A stretch of DNA of 64,000 nt, from positions 124,001 to 188,000 of the forward strand of contig NZ_FONG01000017.1 in the NCBI RefSeq assembly GCF_900112845.1. Direction: 5' to 3'. The DNA is from Actinacidiphila alni. GTDB taxonomy: Bacteria > Actinomycetota > Actinomycetes > Streptomycetales > Streptomycetaceae. Under the pieces are notes generated by a model. It did not search any database. It saw only the letters and a list, made by a program, of their open reading frames with translations, and had not been told where the DNA came from. Position 1 is the stretch's first letter; each line of letters begins with the position of its first letter. The translations under genes and the position numbers were made by a program. Below are positions 8,056-17,557 of the stretch, piece after piece.

Positions 8056-11000
8056 TCAGGCGGCGTCGCCGTCGATGTTCTCCTCACGGCGGATCATCTG
8101 GTACGCGGCCCGGCGGGCGCTGCGGTTGAGCGTCTGCTTGAAGCTGTCGTCGTGGCTGAAGTACTGGCGGCCCATGTCGGCGATGGTGTCGATGTGGTCG
8201 GCCATCTTGTCCTCGAAGACCGCGTCGAAGACCAGTCCGAAGTTCTCCTCGTCGTTGACGGCGGCGGCACGGACCTTCGGGTCCGCCGCTGCCTCAGTGA
8301 AGGGTGTGATGACGTCCTGCTCGGTGAAGTCGGTGCCGAACTTCTCGTTGAACTTCTCGATCAGCTCCGACAGCGGCGACTTCTCCTGCTCTTTCGCACC
8401 GCCCGAACCGTCGCCGAAACCGGGGAGCTCAGCCGCGCCCTCGGCGGTCAGCGCGAGGTCGTACTCACCGGTCTTCTGCACCCGCAGGTGGCTGAGGTCC
8501 ACGTCACCGATGTCCACGCCGCCGTCTCCGCGTCGCGGCAGCCGGTTGAGAAGGTGGCGGCCGTAGAGGTAAAGCCGTTCGAGATCAGCGTCTCGGTACG
8601 GGACGATCTGCGCGAGGAAGCCGTACTTGCGCACGTAGTCGTTGAGGTTGCTGCGGAACTCCTCGGCCGCTTCCTGCGCATCCTCGTCCGGTTCGTTGGC
8701 CTCGTCCTTCCGGTCCAGCAGGTCGGTGAAGCGTGAGACGGCCGGGGCGAGGAGCCGGTACAGCTCGGCGTGCAGCTTCTCCCAGCGGGCGGGCGAACCC
8801 GCTGCCTTCTCCTCGGCCGCCAGATACGCCTCGGCGAAGTCCTGCATCTCCGCATTGACGAGGATGTCGGGCTGCATGACCCGGCTCTGGGCGGCGTAGA
8901 GGAGATTCGGATCGGACGGGAGGGTGTTCGCCTCCTCGTAGTACGGGACGAACGACGCCTTTATGTCCTCGGCGTCATTGACGAAGTCCAGGACCGCCAG
9001 GTCCGCTTGCGACTTGCGGTCGGCGGTGCGGTTCAGGCGCGAGAGGGTCTGGACGGCGTTGATGCCCGCGAGCTTCTTGTTCACGTACATCGTGGTGAGC
9101 AGCGGCTGGTCAAAGCCGGTCTGGTACTTCTCGGCGACGACCAGGATGCGGTATTCGCGCTGCGTCGCCTTCGCACCCGTCCGCACCGCCTTGTCGTCCT
9201 TGCGCGTGTACGCGAACGCCTTCGGCAGCGCGGACTCCGACAGACCGCCGTTCTCCTTCGGCTCGGTCGTCTCCTCGCCGTCGTACGTCAGGCTGCCGGA
9301 GAACGCGACGAGGACCCCGGGATTGGCGTAGGCCCGGTCATCGATATACCGCTTGATCGCGCGGGCCATCTGCACGGCGCTGTGCCGGGACGCCGTCACC
9401 ACCATGGCCTTGGCCCGCCCACCGAGCCGGCCCGCGGTGTGCGCGCGGAAGTGTTCCACGATCACTTCGGCGTGCTGGGCCACCGTGGATTCGTGCGTGT
9501 ACGCGAACCGCGCGAGCAGGCTGCTCGCCTTCGACGGGTCCACGTCGACATCGTCCGGATTCTGGTTCACCAGCTTCCAGTACGTGCTGTACGTGACGTA
9601 GTTGCGCAGGGGATCGAGGATGAAGCCCTCTTCAATGGCCTGGCGCATCGAATACGTGTGGAACGGCACGTATGCCGCCTTGCCGTCGACGGTGTCCAGG
9701 GTGCCGAAGAGTTCGAGCGTCTTGGCCTTGGGCGTCGCCGTGAACGCGAAGTAGGACAGGTTCTTGGCCTGGCTGCGCTGGATGGCTCTCTTGACGAGCT
9801 TCGCGTCGGTGGTCGTCGCCGCCTCTTCGGTGACACCGGCCTCGTCGGAGTCCGAGTCCAGACCGAATTCACGCAGGGCCGCTCGGACGGCGGTGGCCGC
9901 GTCGCCGGACTGGGAGGAGTGCGCCTCGTCCACGATGATTGCGAAGTTGTGGCCCTGGAGCTCGGTGGGGTTGCGCTTGAGGTAGTCGATGAGGGCGGGG
10001 AATGTGTGCAGCGTGACCGTGATGATCTTCCCGGTCTCGCGGGACAACGCCTTCGCCAACTGGTCCGACTTCGCCCCGTGCTTCTCGTCGATCTTCACGA
10101 CCAGGCCGGCGGTCTTCTCGAAGCTGCCGACCGTCTCGCGGAGTTGGGCATCCAGATTGCGGCGGTCGGTGATGATCACGACCTTGTCGAAGACGGGTGC
10201 GCCCGGCTTGAGCCCGGCGGCCAGCGCGTCGGGGTCGAGGGCGGCCGGGTCGGTCGGCGTGTGAAGGGAGGACAGGCGGTGGGCCAGCCAGGCGATGGTG
10301 TTCGACTTACCGGAGCCTGCGGAGGCCATCCCGAGGTAGTTGTGCCCCGCACCATGACGGGCCGCGTGCGCGGCGAGCTTCGTGACGATGTCCCACTGGT
10401 GGTAGCGCGGGAAGATCAGCCGCTTCCGCGTCTTGCCGTCGGCGCCTTTCTCTTTGCTCAGGTGCACGAACCGCTCGATCAGGTCCAGCCACGTGTCCGG
10501 CTGCCAGATCTGCTCCCAGAGGTACGAGGTCGCGTACGTGCCGGGGGCGGTGGCCGTTGGGTTGCCCTGGCCGCCGGGTTTTCCCGGACCCTCCGAGCCG
10601 GTGTTGAACGGCAGGAACCGGGTGGGCTTGCCCTTGAGCTCGGGGGCGACGAACACCAGGTCCGGGTCCACGGCGAAATTCGCGATCACGCGGCGCGTGA
10701 AGATCAGCTCGGTGGCGTCCCGCTCCTCGCGGTACTGCTTCTTCGCCTGCTCCGCCCCTTGCTTGGTCAGCGGATTCTTCAACTCGGCGGTGACCAGCGG
10801 GATTCCGTTGAGGAAAAGGGTGAGGTCGAGGCGGTTGCCCTTGTCCTGCTGCTTGGTGGCGTACTCCAGCTCCCGGACGACGGTCAGCCGGTTCGCCCGG
10901 TAGTCGTCCAGGATCGCGTCGGAGGCGACGAGGCTGGGCTTGAAGTAGGCGAGCCTGATCCGAACCCCGTGGTCCTTCACGCCTTGCCGAAGTACGTCCA

Positions 11001-11256
11001 GCACGCCGTCGGCGGCGATCGCCTTGTCCACCTGCTTGGCGAATCCGGCCTGGGCGGCGTTGGGGTCGCCGCCGTAGAAGGCAAGCAGCTCGTTCCACTC
11101 ATGGATCTGGGTGGCCCCGATAAAGGCGAAGAGCTGGCCCGTGTCCAGGCCGAGGTCCCGGCTGTAGTCGGCGCTGTGGCCGAGCTGCCAGCCGGAGGCC
11201 AGGAGGGAGGCGACGATGGCGTCGCCGAAGACGGACTCGTGGTGGATCGGGCTCAT
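8056..11256 (-). CDS. hsdR: Type I restriction enzyme, HsdR subunit
   Basis: The product is 1066 aa, a normal length for HsdR. It starts at ATG 11256 with a GGAGG site upstream. The N-terminal nuclease is visible as D144 and the ELK of TAELKNP (E158, K160), preceded by the region X-like helix. Two RecA-like motor domains follow, with Walker A ASAGSGKSNT (about 311-320), DEAH box IIVDEAHSSQSGD, motif III FAFTATPK, and the QTGFDQPLL and QTLSRLNR motifs of SF2 translocases. The helical C-terminus contacts HsdM in characterised systems. It lies 13 bp downstream of hsdS in the order hsdM-hsdS-hsdR. All catalytic motifs look intact, so the subunit is probably active. Confidence 0.95.
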   Translation of the reverse strand: MSPIHHESVFGDAIVASLLASGWQLGHSADYSRDLGLDTGQLFAFIGATQIHEWNELLAFYGGDPNAAQAGFAKQVDKAIAADGVLDVLRQGVKDHGVRIRLAYFKPSLVASDAILDDYRANRLTVVRELEYATKQQDKGNRLDLTLFLNGIPLVTAELKNPLTKQGAEQAKKQYREERDATELIFTRRVIANFAVDPDLVFVAPELKGKPTRFLPFNTGSEGPGKPGGQGNPTATAPGTYATSYLWEQIWQPDTWLDLIERFVHLSKEKGADGKTRKRLIFPRYHQWDIVTKLAAHAARHGAGHNYLGMASAGSGKSNTIAWLAHRLSSLHTPTDPAALDPDALAAGLKPGAPVFDKVVIITDRRNLDAQLRETVGSFEKTAGLVVKIDEKHGAKSDQLAKALSRETGKIITVTLHTFPALIDYLKRNPTELQGHNFAIIVDEAHSSQSGDAATAVRAALREFGLDSDSDEAGVTEEAATTTDAKLVKRAIQRSQAKNLSYFAFTATPKAKTLELFGTLDTVDGKAAYVPFHTYSMRQAIEEGFILDPLRNYVTYSTYWKLVNQNPDDVDVDPSKASSLLARFAYTHESTVAQHAEVIVEHFRAHTAGRLGGRAKAMVVTASRHSAVQMARAIKRYIDDRAYANPGVLVAFSGSLTYDGEETTEPKENGGLSESALPKAFAYTRKDDKAVRTGAKATQREYRILVVAEKYQTGFDQPLLTTMYVNKKLAGINAVQTLSRLNRTADRKSQADLAVLDFVNDAEDIKASFVPYYEEANTLPSDPNLLYAAQSRVMQPDILVNAEMQDFAEAYLAAEEKAAGSPARWEKLHAELYRLLAPAVSRFTDLLDRKDEANEPDEDAQEAAEEFRSNLNDYVRKYGFLAQIVPYRDADLERLYLYGRHLLNRLPRRGDGGVDIGDVDLSHLRVQKTGEYDLALTAEGAAELPGFGDGSGGAKEQEKSPLSELIEKFNEKFGTDFTEQDVITPFTEAAADPKVRAAAVNDEENFGLVFDAVFEDKMADHIDTIADMGRQYFSHDDSFKQTLNRSARRAAYQMIRREENIDGDAA

Positions 11257-11269
11257 GGCGGGTGCCTCC

Positions 11270-12427
11270 TCAGTCCTCGATACCTCTGCCGCTGGCGGTG
11301 CTGACGTCGATCTGGCCGGTGACGGCGGCGGTGATCAGGGCTTGACGGCGTTCAGCAACAAGAGATTGCTTACGTCCAATTGCCGTCAGAAGCCTTCGAT
11401 TTTCCTCCTCGTGAGTGCTCACACGGTATGCGAGGTCCCGCCGTCCGGAATGAGTTTCAGGAAGCCAAACCGTGAAGTGCGTGATGTCTGACATGTTCAG
11501 AGCCGGCTGAGCGGCCGCACCGCTGGTAGCAAGCTCTGCCTGAATTTGGAATCCTCGGCTACGAACCCAAGAGGCGATCAATTGAGGGGAAATCCCAGCC
11601 GCCAATTTGACTCGAGCCAGCGCACGGCTCACGTTGAAGCCAGCCGTTTCGGCAGGTGCCACATCGCACCGCCCGATTGTTGCCCCTACCACCGTGATCA
11701 ACAGATCCCCAGGGGAGATGCATGTTCGTCTATATTCCTGGGCCTGCCCTTCTTCGATCCTGGGGAGTCTCACAAGATCATGATCGAGTTTCCCAAGGTC
11801 GCTTACGCGAATCAAAGGAACGCCTACATCTGCGAACTTCGGAACCAGCACTCCGTAGCATGGATTGGACTCCATGAGGTGCCGAAAGCGGTACTCGCGG
11901 CGACCATCTCCGGGGCCAAAGAATTGCGCCACTATTGCCTCCGAGCGTTCACGAAGCAGGTAAACTTGACGTTCCCCCAGTTCCGCTAGACGGTCGATGC
12001 GTGAGGTCTCGGCATCGAGGAAGTCAGCGATCCGGCGCTGCTCTTTCAGCGGAGGCGGAGTGGGCACCGATGCGTCATAGGCTGCTTCGCGAGACAAGCC
12101 GGGAACGCCAACGTCTTGCGAGGGGCTGCGAAGGTCGACGGCGTGCAACGCGTAGTAGAGCCAGCGGAGGTCAGCAGAGGTCAGCCTCTCATCAATGTAA
12201 TAGGCGGTATCAATCGCGAAACCACCGGTCGGCACCCAGTGCAATGAGCCGTAACTCCCTTTGCGGCCGATCACGATTCCAGGCGCCCTGAAATTTGGCG
12301 CATTGTGACTCCCGGAGATGCCGCCCGAACCTACGATCGGGAATTCTCCTTCGGTCCTCATATCTGCAGCTAGCGAATCCCCATATGCCATACGCGTGAC
12401 GCGCTTCAGCGGAACGGTAGGCGTCAC
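11270..12427 (-). CDS. hsdS: Type I restriction specificity subunit HsdS
   Basis: The product is 385 aa from a GTG that overlaps the hsdM stop codon (GTGA), so translation is coupled. Two target-recognition halves are each followed by a conserved helix. The first ends with PTPPPLKEQRRIADFLDAETSRIDRLAEL, a textbook HsdS dimerisation helix. The second ends with LAYRVSTHEEENRRLLTAIGRKQSLVAERRQALI. The DNA composition is visibly more A/T-rich than its neighbours, as often seen for target-recognition domains that move between R-M systems. The recognised DNA sequence cannot be predicted from this. Confidence 0.93.
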   Translation of the reverse strand: MTPTVPLKRVTRMAYGDSLAADMRTEGEFPIVGSGGISGSHNAPNFRAPGIVIGRKGSYGSLHWVPTGGFAIDTAYYIDERLTSADLRWLYYALHAVDLRSPSQDVGVPGLSREAAYDASVPTPPPLKEQRRIADFLDAETSRIDRLAELGERQVYLLRERSEAIVAQFFGPGDGRREYRFRHLMESNPCYGVLVPKFADVGVPLIRVSDLGKLDHDLVRLPRIEEGQAQEYRRTCISPGDLLITVVGATIGRCDVAPAETAGFNVSRALARVKLAAGISPQLIASWVRSRGFQIQAELATSGAAAQPALNMSDITHFTVWLPETHSGRRDLAYRVSTHEEENRRLLTAIGRKQSLVAERRQALITAAVTGQIDVSTASGRGIED

Positions 12428-14490
12428 TTCGTCACCTCACCCAACAGCACCTGGATCTCGGCCTCCAGGGACTTCAACTCCGCGTCGATCTCCGCCAGGG
12501 GACGCGGCGGCTTGTAAACGTAGAAGTGGCGCGTGAACGGGATCTCGTAGCCGATCTTGTCCTTAGTCCGATCCACCCAAGCGTCTGGGACGTGAGGCAA
12601 CACCTCCCGCAGCAAGTACTCGTCCACGCCCTCGTCCAGCGGGACGTTCTCGTAGTCACGCAGCTCCGGGTCCGGCTCCGGCTCGCCCTTGACCTTCTGG
12701 ACCTCGCCCTCCGGGTCGCGGACCCCGACCGCCTCACGGAGCGCCTTGCCGAACGGCGCGCCCGTCGGCCACAGGCGGCCGGCCGCCACCACCGCGTCCT
12801 TGAGGTCGATCCACGCGTCGGACTTCGTCGTCCAGGACTTCCCGACCAGCGGCCGCAGCGCCTCCACGAAGGCGTCCACATCCGTGGCCTTCGCGATCGG
12901 CTTCGAGGCCGCAACCGCCGCCAGCGTCTCGTCCGTCACCTCGAAGCGGAGCTTCAGCGGGCGCTCGACCGTGATCCGGCGGTAGCCGAAGTCCTCGTTC
13001 TTGAAGACCTTGATCTTCCCGGCCTTCTCGATCAGGTCGTGGCCGTCGCCCCGCTCGGCCGCGTCCACCACGGCCAGCGCCTCCGTGTAGAGGCGGGTGA
13101 TCTCCGCGATGTGGTCCTCGCCCAGCTCCTTGCGCTTGTCGCCGAGCGACTTCCGCATCTTCTTCCAGTAGTCGCGCCCGTCCAGCAGGACGACCTTGCC
13201 GCGCCGGTCGACGGACTTGCGGTTGCTGAGGACCCAGAAGTACGTGGAGATGCCGGTGTTGTAGAAGAGCTGGTCGGGGAGGGCGACGATGCCCTCCAGC
13301 CAGTCGTTCTCCAGGATCCACTGGCGGATGCGGGACTCCCCCGACTCGGCCGCGCCCGTGAACAAGGGCGAGCCGTTGAAGACGATCGCGATGCGGCTGC
13401 CGCCGGCGCCGCTCGCGTCCACCGGCTTCATCTTCGAGATCATGTGCTGGAGGAAGAGGAGAGAGCCGTCGTTGATACGCGGCAGGCCGGCCCCGAAACG
13501 GCCGCTCTCGCCGAGACGTTCGTGCTCGGTCTCGACCTCGTCCTTGACCTTCTTCCACTCCACGCCGAACGGCGGGTTGGCCAGGAGGTAGTCGAAATGT
13601 GCGCCCGGGTGCCCGTCGTCGCTGAAGGAGTTGCCGAACTTGATGTTCTCCGGGTTCTGCCCCTTGATCATCATGTCGGAGCGGCAGATGGCCCATGACT
13701 CGGGGTTGAGCTCCTGGCCGTAGACACCGACCGTCGCGTCGGGGTTGAAGCTCTTGATCTGCTCCTCGGCCGCGCTGAGCATGCCGCCGGTGCCGCAGGC
13801 GGGGTCCATCACCGTGCGGACGGTGCCCGGCAGGGCCAGCACGTCACTGTCAGGGGCGACCAGCAGGTTCACCATCAGGCGGATGACCTCGCGCGGAGTG
13901 AAGTGCTCACCGGCCGTCTCGTTGGACTGCTCGGAGAAGCGGCGGATCAACTCCTCGAAGATGTAGCCCATTTGGTGGTTGGAGACGACCTCGATCGGCC
14001 GCCCGTCGTCACCGAGCACGGGCGTGCCCTCGGCGTCGGTACGGACCGGCCGCAGGTCGAGGTCGGCGAACCGCCCGACGACCTGATACAGCAGATTCGC
14101 CGCGTCCAGCTTCTTGATCTGCTGCGCGAACTCGTAGCGGTCCAGCACCTCGTACGCGTTGGGCGAGAACCGGGCGCAGTACTCCAGGAGGTTCTTCGCG
14201 ACCTGCGAAGGGTCGCCCGCGATGGCCTTCAGGGTGTACGTGCTGGTGTTGTAGAAGCTGTGCCCGGACGCCTTGCGGAGGAAGCTGTCGGGGTTCATGG
14301 GCGACTGCTCGTACCGCGCAGCGACTTCGAGAACCTTGTCCTTGGTCGGCGCCAGGACGCACTCCAGCCGACGGAGCACCGTGAACGGCAGGATGACCTT
14401 GCCGTAGTCCGACTGCTTGTAGTCGCCGCGCAGGAGGTCGGCGACGGACCAGGCATGGTTCGCCAACTCCGTGTGCTTGCTGCTGTTCAA
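12424..14490 (-). CDS. hsdM: Type I N6-adenine methyltransferase HsdM
   Basis: The product is 688 aa from TTG 14490, where the conserved N-terminus (NSSKHTELANHAWSVADLLRGDY) begins; a GTG at 14511 is an alternative start. SAM-binding motif I is DPACGTGG (about 229-236) and the catalytic motif is NPPF (305-308). GEHFTPREVIRLMV precedes motif I, as in all HsdM proteins. The extended C-terminus ends in the helix EIDAELKSLEAEIQVLLGEVTK, which is likely to contact HsdS. The gene is followed by hsdS (GTGA overlap) and hsdR. It lies 166 bp downstream of a second methylase gene on the same strand and may be co-transcribed with it. Confidence 0.93.
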   Translation of the reverse strand: MNSSKHTELANHAWSVADLLRGDYKQSDYGKVILPFTVLRRLECVLAPTKDKVLEVAARYEQSPMNPDSFLRKASGHSFYNTSTYTLKAIAGDPSQVAKNLLEYCARFSPNAYEVLDRYEFAQQIKKLDAANLLYQVVGRFADLDLRPVRTDAEGTPVLGDDGRPIEVVSNHQMGYIFEELIRRFSEQSNETAGEHFTPREVIRLMVNLLVAPDSDVLALPGTVRTVMDPACGTGGMLSAAEEQIKSFNPDATVGVYGQELNPESWAICRSDMMIKGQNPENIKFGNSFSDDGHPGAHFDYLLANPPFGVEWKKVKDEVETEHERLGESGRFGAGLPRINDGSLLFLQHMISKMKPVDASGAGGSRIAIVFNGSPLFTGAAESGESRIRQWILENDWLEGIVALPDQLFYNTGISTYFWVLSNRKSVDRRGKVVLLDGRDYWKKMRKSLGDKRKELGEDHIAEITRLYTEALAVVDAAERGDGHDLIEKAGKIKVFKNEDFGYRRITVERPLKLRFEVTDETLAAVAASKPIAKATDVDAFVEALRPLVGKSWTTKSDAWIDLKDAVVAAGRLWPTGAPFGKALREAVGVRDPEGEVQKVKGEPEPDPELRDYENVPLDEGVDEYLLREVLPHVPDAWVDRTKDKIGYEIPFTRHFYVYKPPRPLAEIDAELKSLEAEIQVLLGEVTK

Positions 14491-14656
14491 CGGGCTCGGG
14501 TTTCCCTTCACTTCTCCGCCCGAAAGGGGCGGAAGAGCCAGTGTGGTCGAAGTCGGGGGCCGCGGGCGGCCATCGGCGCGACATCCGCGAAATCGTGTGG
14601 GATTCGCGGCGCGTCGGGAGCAGACCTGCCCCGGCCGCTGCCACGCGGTGGCGGGA

Positions 14657-16786
14657 TCAGGCCGTGTCAGGCGGGATGTCGGCCGGTAGCAGAGCGCCGC
14701 TCGTGAGGCCCGTGGTGAGGAGGTCGGCGGCTTCGGCAGCGAGGTCCGCGGCCCGTCGTGCAGCGCCGGCCAGTTCGTACAGACGCCGGAACGCCTGCCC
14801 GTAACGCTGCTGCTCGACGAGCGGCAGGAGGGGGAGCCGTAGCCGTTGGGCCTGGACCTGGACCGCGGTGCTGCCGACGGTGGCGCTGCTGACGTTGTCC
14901 TTCGCGGCCAGGAATCCGGCGAGGAACCAGGGGTCGAGGCGTTCCGGGTCGGGCCGGAAGAGGTGGAGGTGCGAGCCGAGGAGCGAACCCGCGTCCTGTG
15001 CGTCGGCGACGCGGGCCGCGACTGTCCGGCCGCCGAGGGCCGGCAGGAGGACGTCGCCCTCCTCAACGACGACCGCATGGAGGAGGGTGACGTCGTCGCT
15101 GCTCCCTGACGCACGGGTGCCCGCGGTGACATCGCGGCCGGTGAGTACGGTCCGGCCGGTGTGCCCTGGCGGGGTATCCCGGTCCTGCCCGGCCCGTGCG
15201 GCCCGGTGCACGGTGAGCGCGCCGCCGCGGGCGAGGTCGGCGACGGTGGCCGTTCGCCAGGAGCGCGGATCCTGCCCCGCGGCCTGCCATCCGGTCACGG
15301 TGGCGGCCCTGTCGGCCAGTGCCGTCAGGCTTTCCGTCAGTTGCCCGTGCAGGTCGCCCGCCCGATGTGCGACGTCGGACGGGTCGATGCCCGCCGGGGT
15401 GAGCCGTACGTGACGGGCCGGAGTGATGTCGGTGAGGTCGTCGAGCAGTTCGATGACCGGCACCGCACGGGCAGTGCCGGGTTCGTCGGCGAATCCCTCG
15501 GAGTCCGCGTCGAACGCCTGCCAGTGCCGTAGGACGGTCGAGGTCAGCGCGTCCCAGTCCAGAGGTGCCCGCCCGCCCTGGGTACCGGCGCGGTCACCAC
15601 GTGCGCGCTGGTCGCTGTCGACGGTGTCGATGAACAGCACTCGCCCACGGTCGGGACCGCTGGGCCCGGGACGTTGCAGGATCCACACGTGCAGCCCGAT
15701 GTGCAGCGGCACCGAAGCACCGGGAGGGAGCGCGATCACCGCGCGCAGGGCGCCGCCGCGCAGCAACTCGGCCCGGATGCGTCGGCCCGAGGCGCGGGCC
15801 GCGGTCGCGGGAGGCAGCAGCATCACCGCGAGGCCGCCGGAGCCGAGGTGGGACAGGGCGTGCTGGTTCCAGGCGAGTTCCGACTCGGCGCGCGGCGGAA
15901 CGCCGTAGGCCCAGCGGGGATCGTACGCAAGCGCGTCGTGGCCCCAGTCACGGTCGGCATACGGGGGGTTGCACAGCACGGCGTCCACCACCAGGTCCGG
16001 GAAGGCGTCGTCCCGCAGGCTGTCGGCGCTCCGCACGACCACCTCGGCGTCGGGCGCCGTCAACAGCAGTCGCACGGCACTGCGCTGCGCCTGGACCGGA
16101 ACAACGTCCTGGCCGTAGAGGTGTGTCGCGCCGAGGCGGGCGGCAGCGGCGAGCAGGGAACCGCCGCCACAGGACGGGTCGAGCACTCGCTCCGGGTACG
16201 GCTTCGCCGTCGGTGCGGCGAGTCGTGCCATGAGATCGGCCAGCGGTGCGGGGGTGCTGTACGTGCCGGTCGCGGCGCTGTCCTCCAGCTCTCGTTCGGC
16301 CAGGACATCGAGGGCGTCCTGGCCGCCTTCGTCGCGAACGCAGCGAATGAGGCTACGCAGAAGGCTTACCTCGTCGGCCTTGTAACCGATGCCTTCGGAG
16401 GCGGGAACAGAGCCGCCCAGCGCGGCGACGGCTGCACCGGCGTGGTCGGCGAGGTCTGCATCGGCCAGTGCGGCGAGTTCGTCGAGCCTCTTCCTGTCCA
16501 GACGGCCGGCGGCAAGAACGAACGGGACGAGACGGGTCGCGCTCCCGCCCGGAGCCAGGCGCAACGCGGATCGCAACTCTTCGGCCGACGACGCGGCGGC
16601 GCCCTGGCCGCGTGCTTCCAGCCAGGCGCGGACGGCCTCCAGGTCGTAGAGGGGGCTGGCGTCCGTACCGCCGCTCGGAGCCGGGAAGTCGGGGTGCCTG
16701 CGGCGCCAGTTGCTCACGGTGGCGCGCGTCACCCCGGCCAGCCGGGAGATCTCGGCGGCTGTGACCAGTGCGGATGGCTTAGGCAT
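14657..16786 (-). CDS. N6-adenine DNA methylase with N-terminal HTH
   Basis: The product is 709 aa from ATG 16786, preceded by GGAAGG. Residues about 8-30 form a MerR/AlpA-like helix-turn-helix (AAEISRLAGVTRATVSNWRRR). Then follows a type I-like methylase core with YSTPAPLADLMARL, motif I LDPSCGGGSLL (202-212) and NPPY (273-276). The C-terminal third has a restriction-specificity-like segment (LRLPLLPLVEQQRYGQAFRRLYELAGAARRAADLAAEAADLLTTGLTSGALL), so modification and target recognition may be fused in one chain. It diverges from the membrane-protein/ATPase/small-gene operon across a 223-bp shared promoter region. It either belongs to that operon's system or joins the R-M operon downstream; which one is not clear from sequence alone. 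Confidence 0.85.
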   Translation of the reverse strand: MPKPSALVTAAEISRLAGVTRATVSNWRRRHPDFPAPSGGTDASPLYDLEAVRAWLEARGQGAAASSAEELRSALRLAPGGSATRLVPFVLAAGRLDRKRLDELAALADADLADHAGAAVAALGGSVPASEGIGYKADEVSLLRSLIRCVRDEGGQDALDVLAERELEDSAATGTYSTPAPLADLMARLAAPTAKPYPERVLDPSCGGGSLLAAAARLGATHLYGQDVVPVQAQRSAVRLLLTAPDAEVVVRSADSLRDDAFPDLVVDAVLCNPPYADRDWGHDALAYDPRWAYGVPPRAESELAWNQHALSHLGSGGLAVMLLPPATAARASGRRIRAELLRGGALRAVIALPPGASVPLHIGLHVWILQRPGPSGPDRGRVLFIDTVDSDQRARGDRAGTQGGRAPLDWDALTSTVLRHWQAFDADSEGFADEPGTARAVPVIELLDDLTDITPARHVRLTPAGIDPSDVAHRAGDLHGQLTESLTALADRAATVTGWQAAGQDPRSWRTATVADLARGGALTVHRAARAGQDRDTPPGHTGRTVLTGRDVTAGTRASGSSDDVTLLHAVVVEEGDVLLPALGGRTVAARVADAQDAGSLLGSHLHLFRPDPERLDPWFLAGFLAAKDNVSSATVGSTAVQVQAQRLRLPLLPLVEQQRYGQAFRRLYELAGAARRAADLAAEAADLLTTGLTSGALLPADIPPDTA

Positions 16787-16855
16787 AGGCCTTCCCGAGG
16801 ATCGATGGCGAGCAGTCATCACAGAGTACACCATTATTCATTCTCTGATAGATGA

Positions 16856-16885
16856 TTGACAGCGCTTTCATGTCTCTGCTTATCT
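16856..16885 (+). promoter_or_regulatory. Possible promoter for the 17010-20445 operon
   Basis: TTGACA at 16856-16861 is followed after 18 bp by TTATCT at 16880-16885, inside a locally A/T-rich stretch of the divergent intergenic region. The -35 is consensus and the -10 is only partly so. The minus-strand promoter of the HTH-methylase gene should lie in the same 220 bp. Confidence 0.35.
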
Positions 16886-17009
16886 GGATACGCTTCCACG
16901 TGAGAGCTCGGCTCAGTGCAGCGAACTCCTGGCTCTGCGCGGAGTCTGCTTCGCCTCTCTCCCGTGGACAGCACCGCCATCGATCGCCGCCCGTGAAAGA
17001 GGCCGCACC

Positions 17010-17555
17010 ATGACCGAGGAACCGACTCCGCCCACAGCGCCCCGCCGGGGTCCGACCTGGCCGACACCCTCCGGCCCGCCAGCCGGCCCCGAACCGCGGA
17101 CCGCACCCGCCGCTAACACCCCGAACGCCCCGAACGCCGTGAAGAAGCGGCACCCCGTACTGACCCACGGCGCCGTCGCCCTCGTGGCGGTCGTCATCGG
17201 CGTCGGGATCGGCAACAGCGGTGGCTCGCCGGGCGACGGGAAGCAGGCGACGACCTCCGCGCCGTCCACGTCCACGGCGACCGTCAAGCCGAAGGCGACG
17301 GCGAAGCCCGGCCCGCGCACGTCCTTCGCAGGAGACGGCGAGTACCTGGTCGGCGACGACATTGCCGCCGGCACATACAGGACCGCGGGGCCGCAGGACG
17401 GGATTCCCTGCTATTGGGAACGTGACAAGGACTCCAGTGGCAGCTTCGCCTCAATCATCGCCAACGACACCGTCAGCGGCACGGGCCGCGTGACCCTCCG
17501 CAAGGGCGAGGTCTTCAAGACCGAACGCTGCACGACCTGGAAGAAGGTGGGCTGA
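17010..17555 (+). CDS. Membrane-anchored extracytoplasmic protein
   Basis: The product is 181 aa. A proline-rich cytoplasmic N-terminus (about 1-45) is followed by one transmembrane segment (VLTHGAVALVAVVIGVGIG, about 50-68), a Ser/Thr/Lys-rich spacer and a small C-terminal domain. That domain (GDGEYLVGDDIAAGTYRTAGPQDG, then CYWERDKDSSG and GRVTLRKGEVFKTERC) looks like a compact beta fold common in streptomycete surface proteins, with two cysteines (near CYW and RCTTW) that could form a disulfide. It ends 2 bp before the Rad50-like ATPase gene starts, which suggests an operon. A surface protein ahead of a DNA-repair-like ATPase is unusual. Confidence 0.75.
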   Translation: MTEEPTPPTAPRRGPTWPTPSGPPAGPEPRTAPAANTPNAPNAVKKRHPVLTHGAVALVAVVIGVGIGNSGGSPGDGKQATTSAPSTSTATVKPKATAKPGPRTSFAGDGEYLVGDDIAAGTYRTAGPQDGIPCYWERDKDSSGSFASIIANDTVSGTGRVTLRKGEVFKTERCTTWKKVG

Positions 17556-17557
17556 CC

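Noticed and set aside
8770..11304. 844-aa plus-strand frame across hsdR
   Set aside because: It is antisense to an HsdR with every catalytic motif intact. Composition (Arg, Leu, Val, Gly) is that of a complementary-strand shadow.
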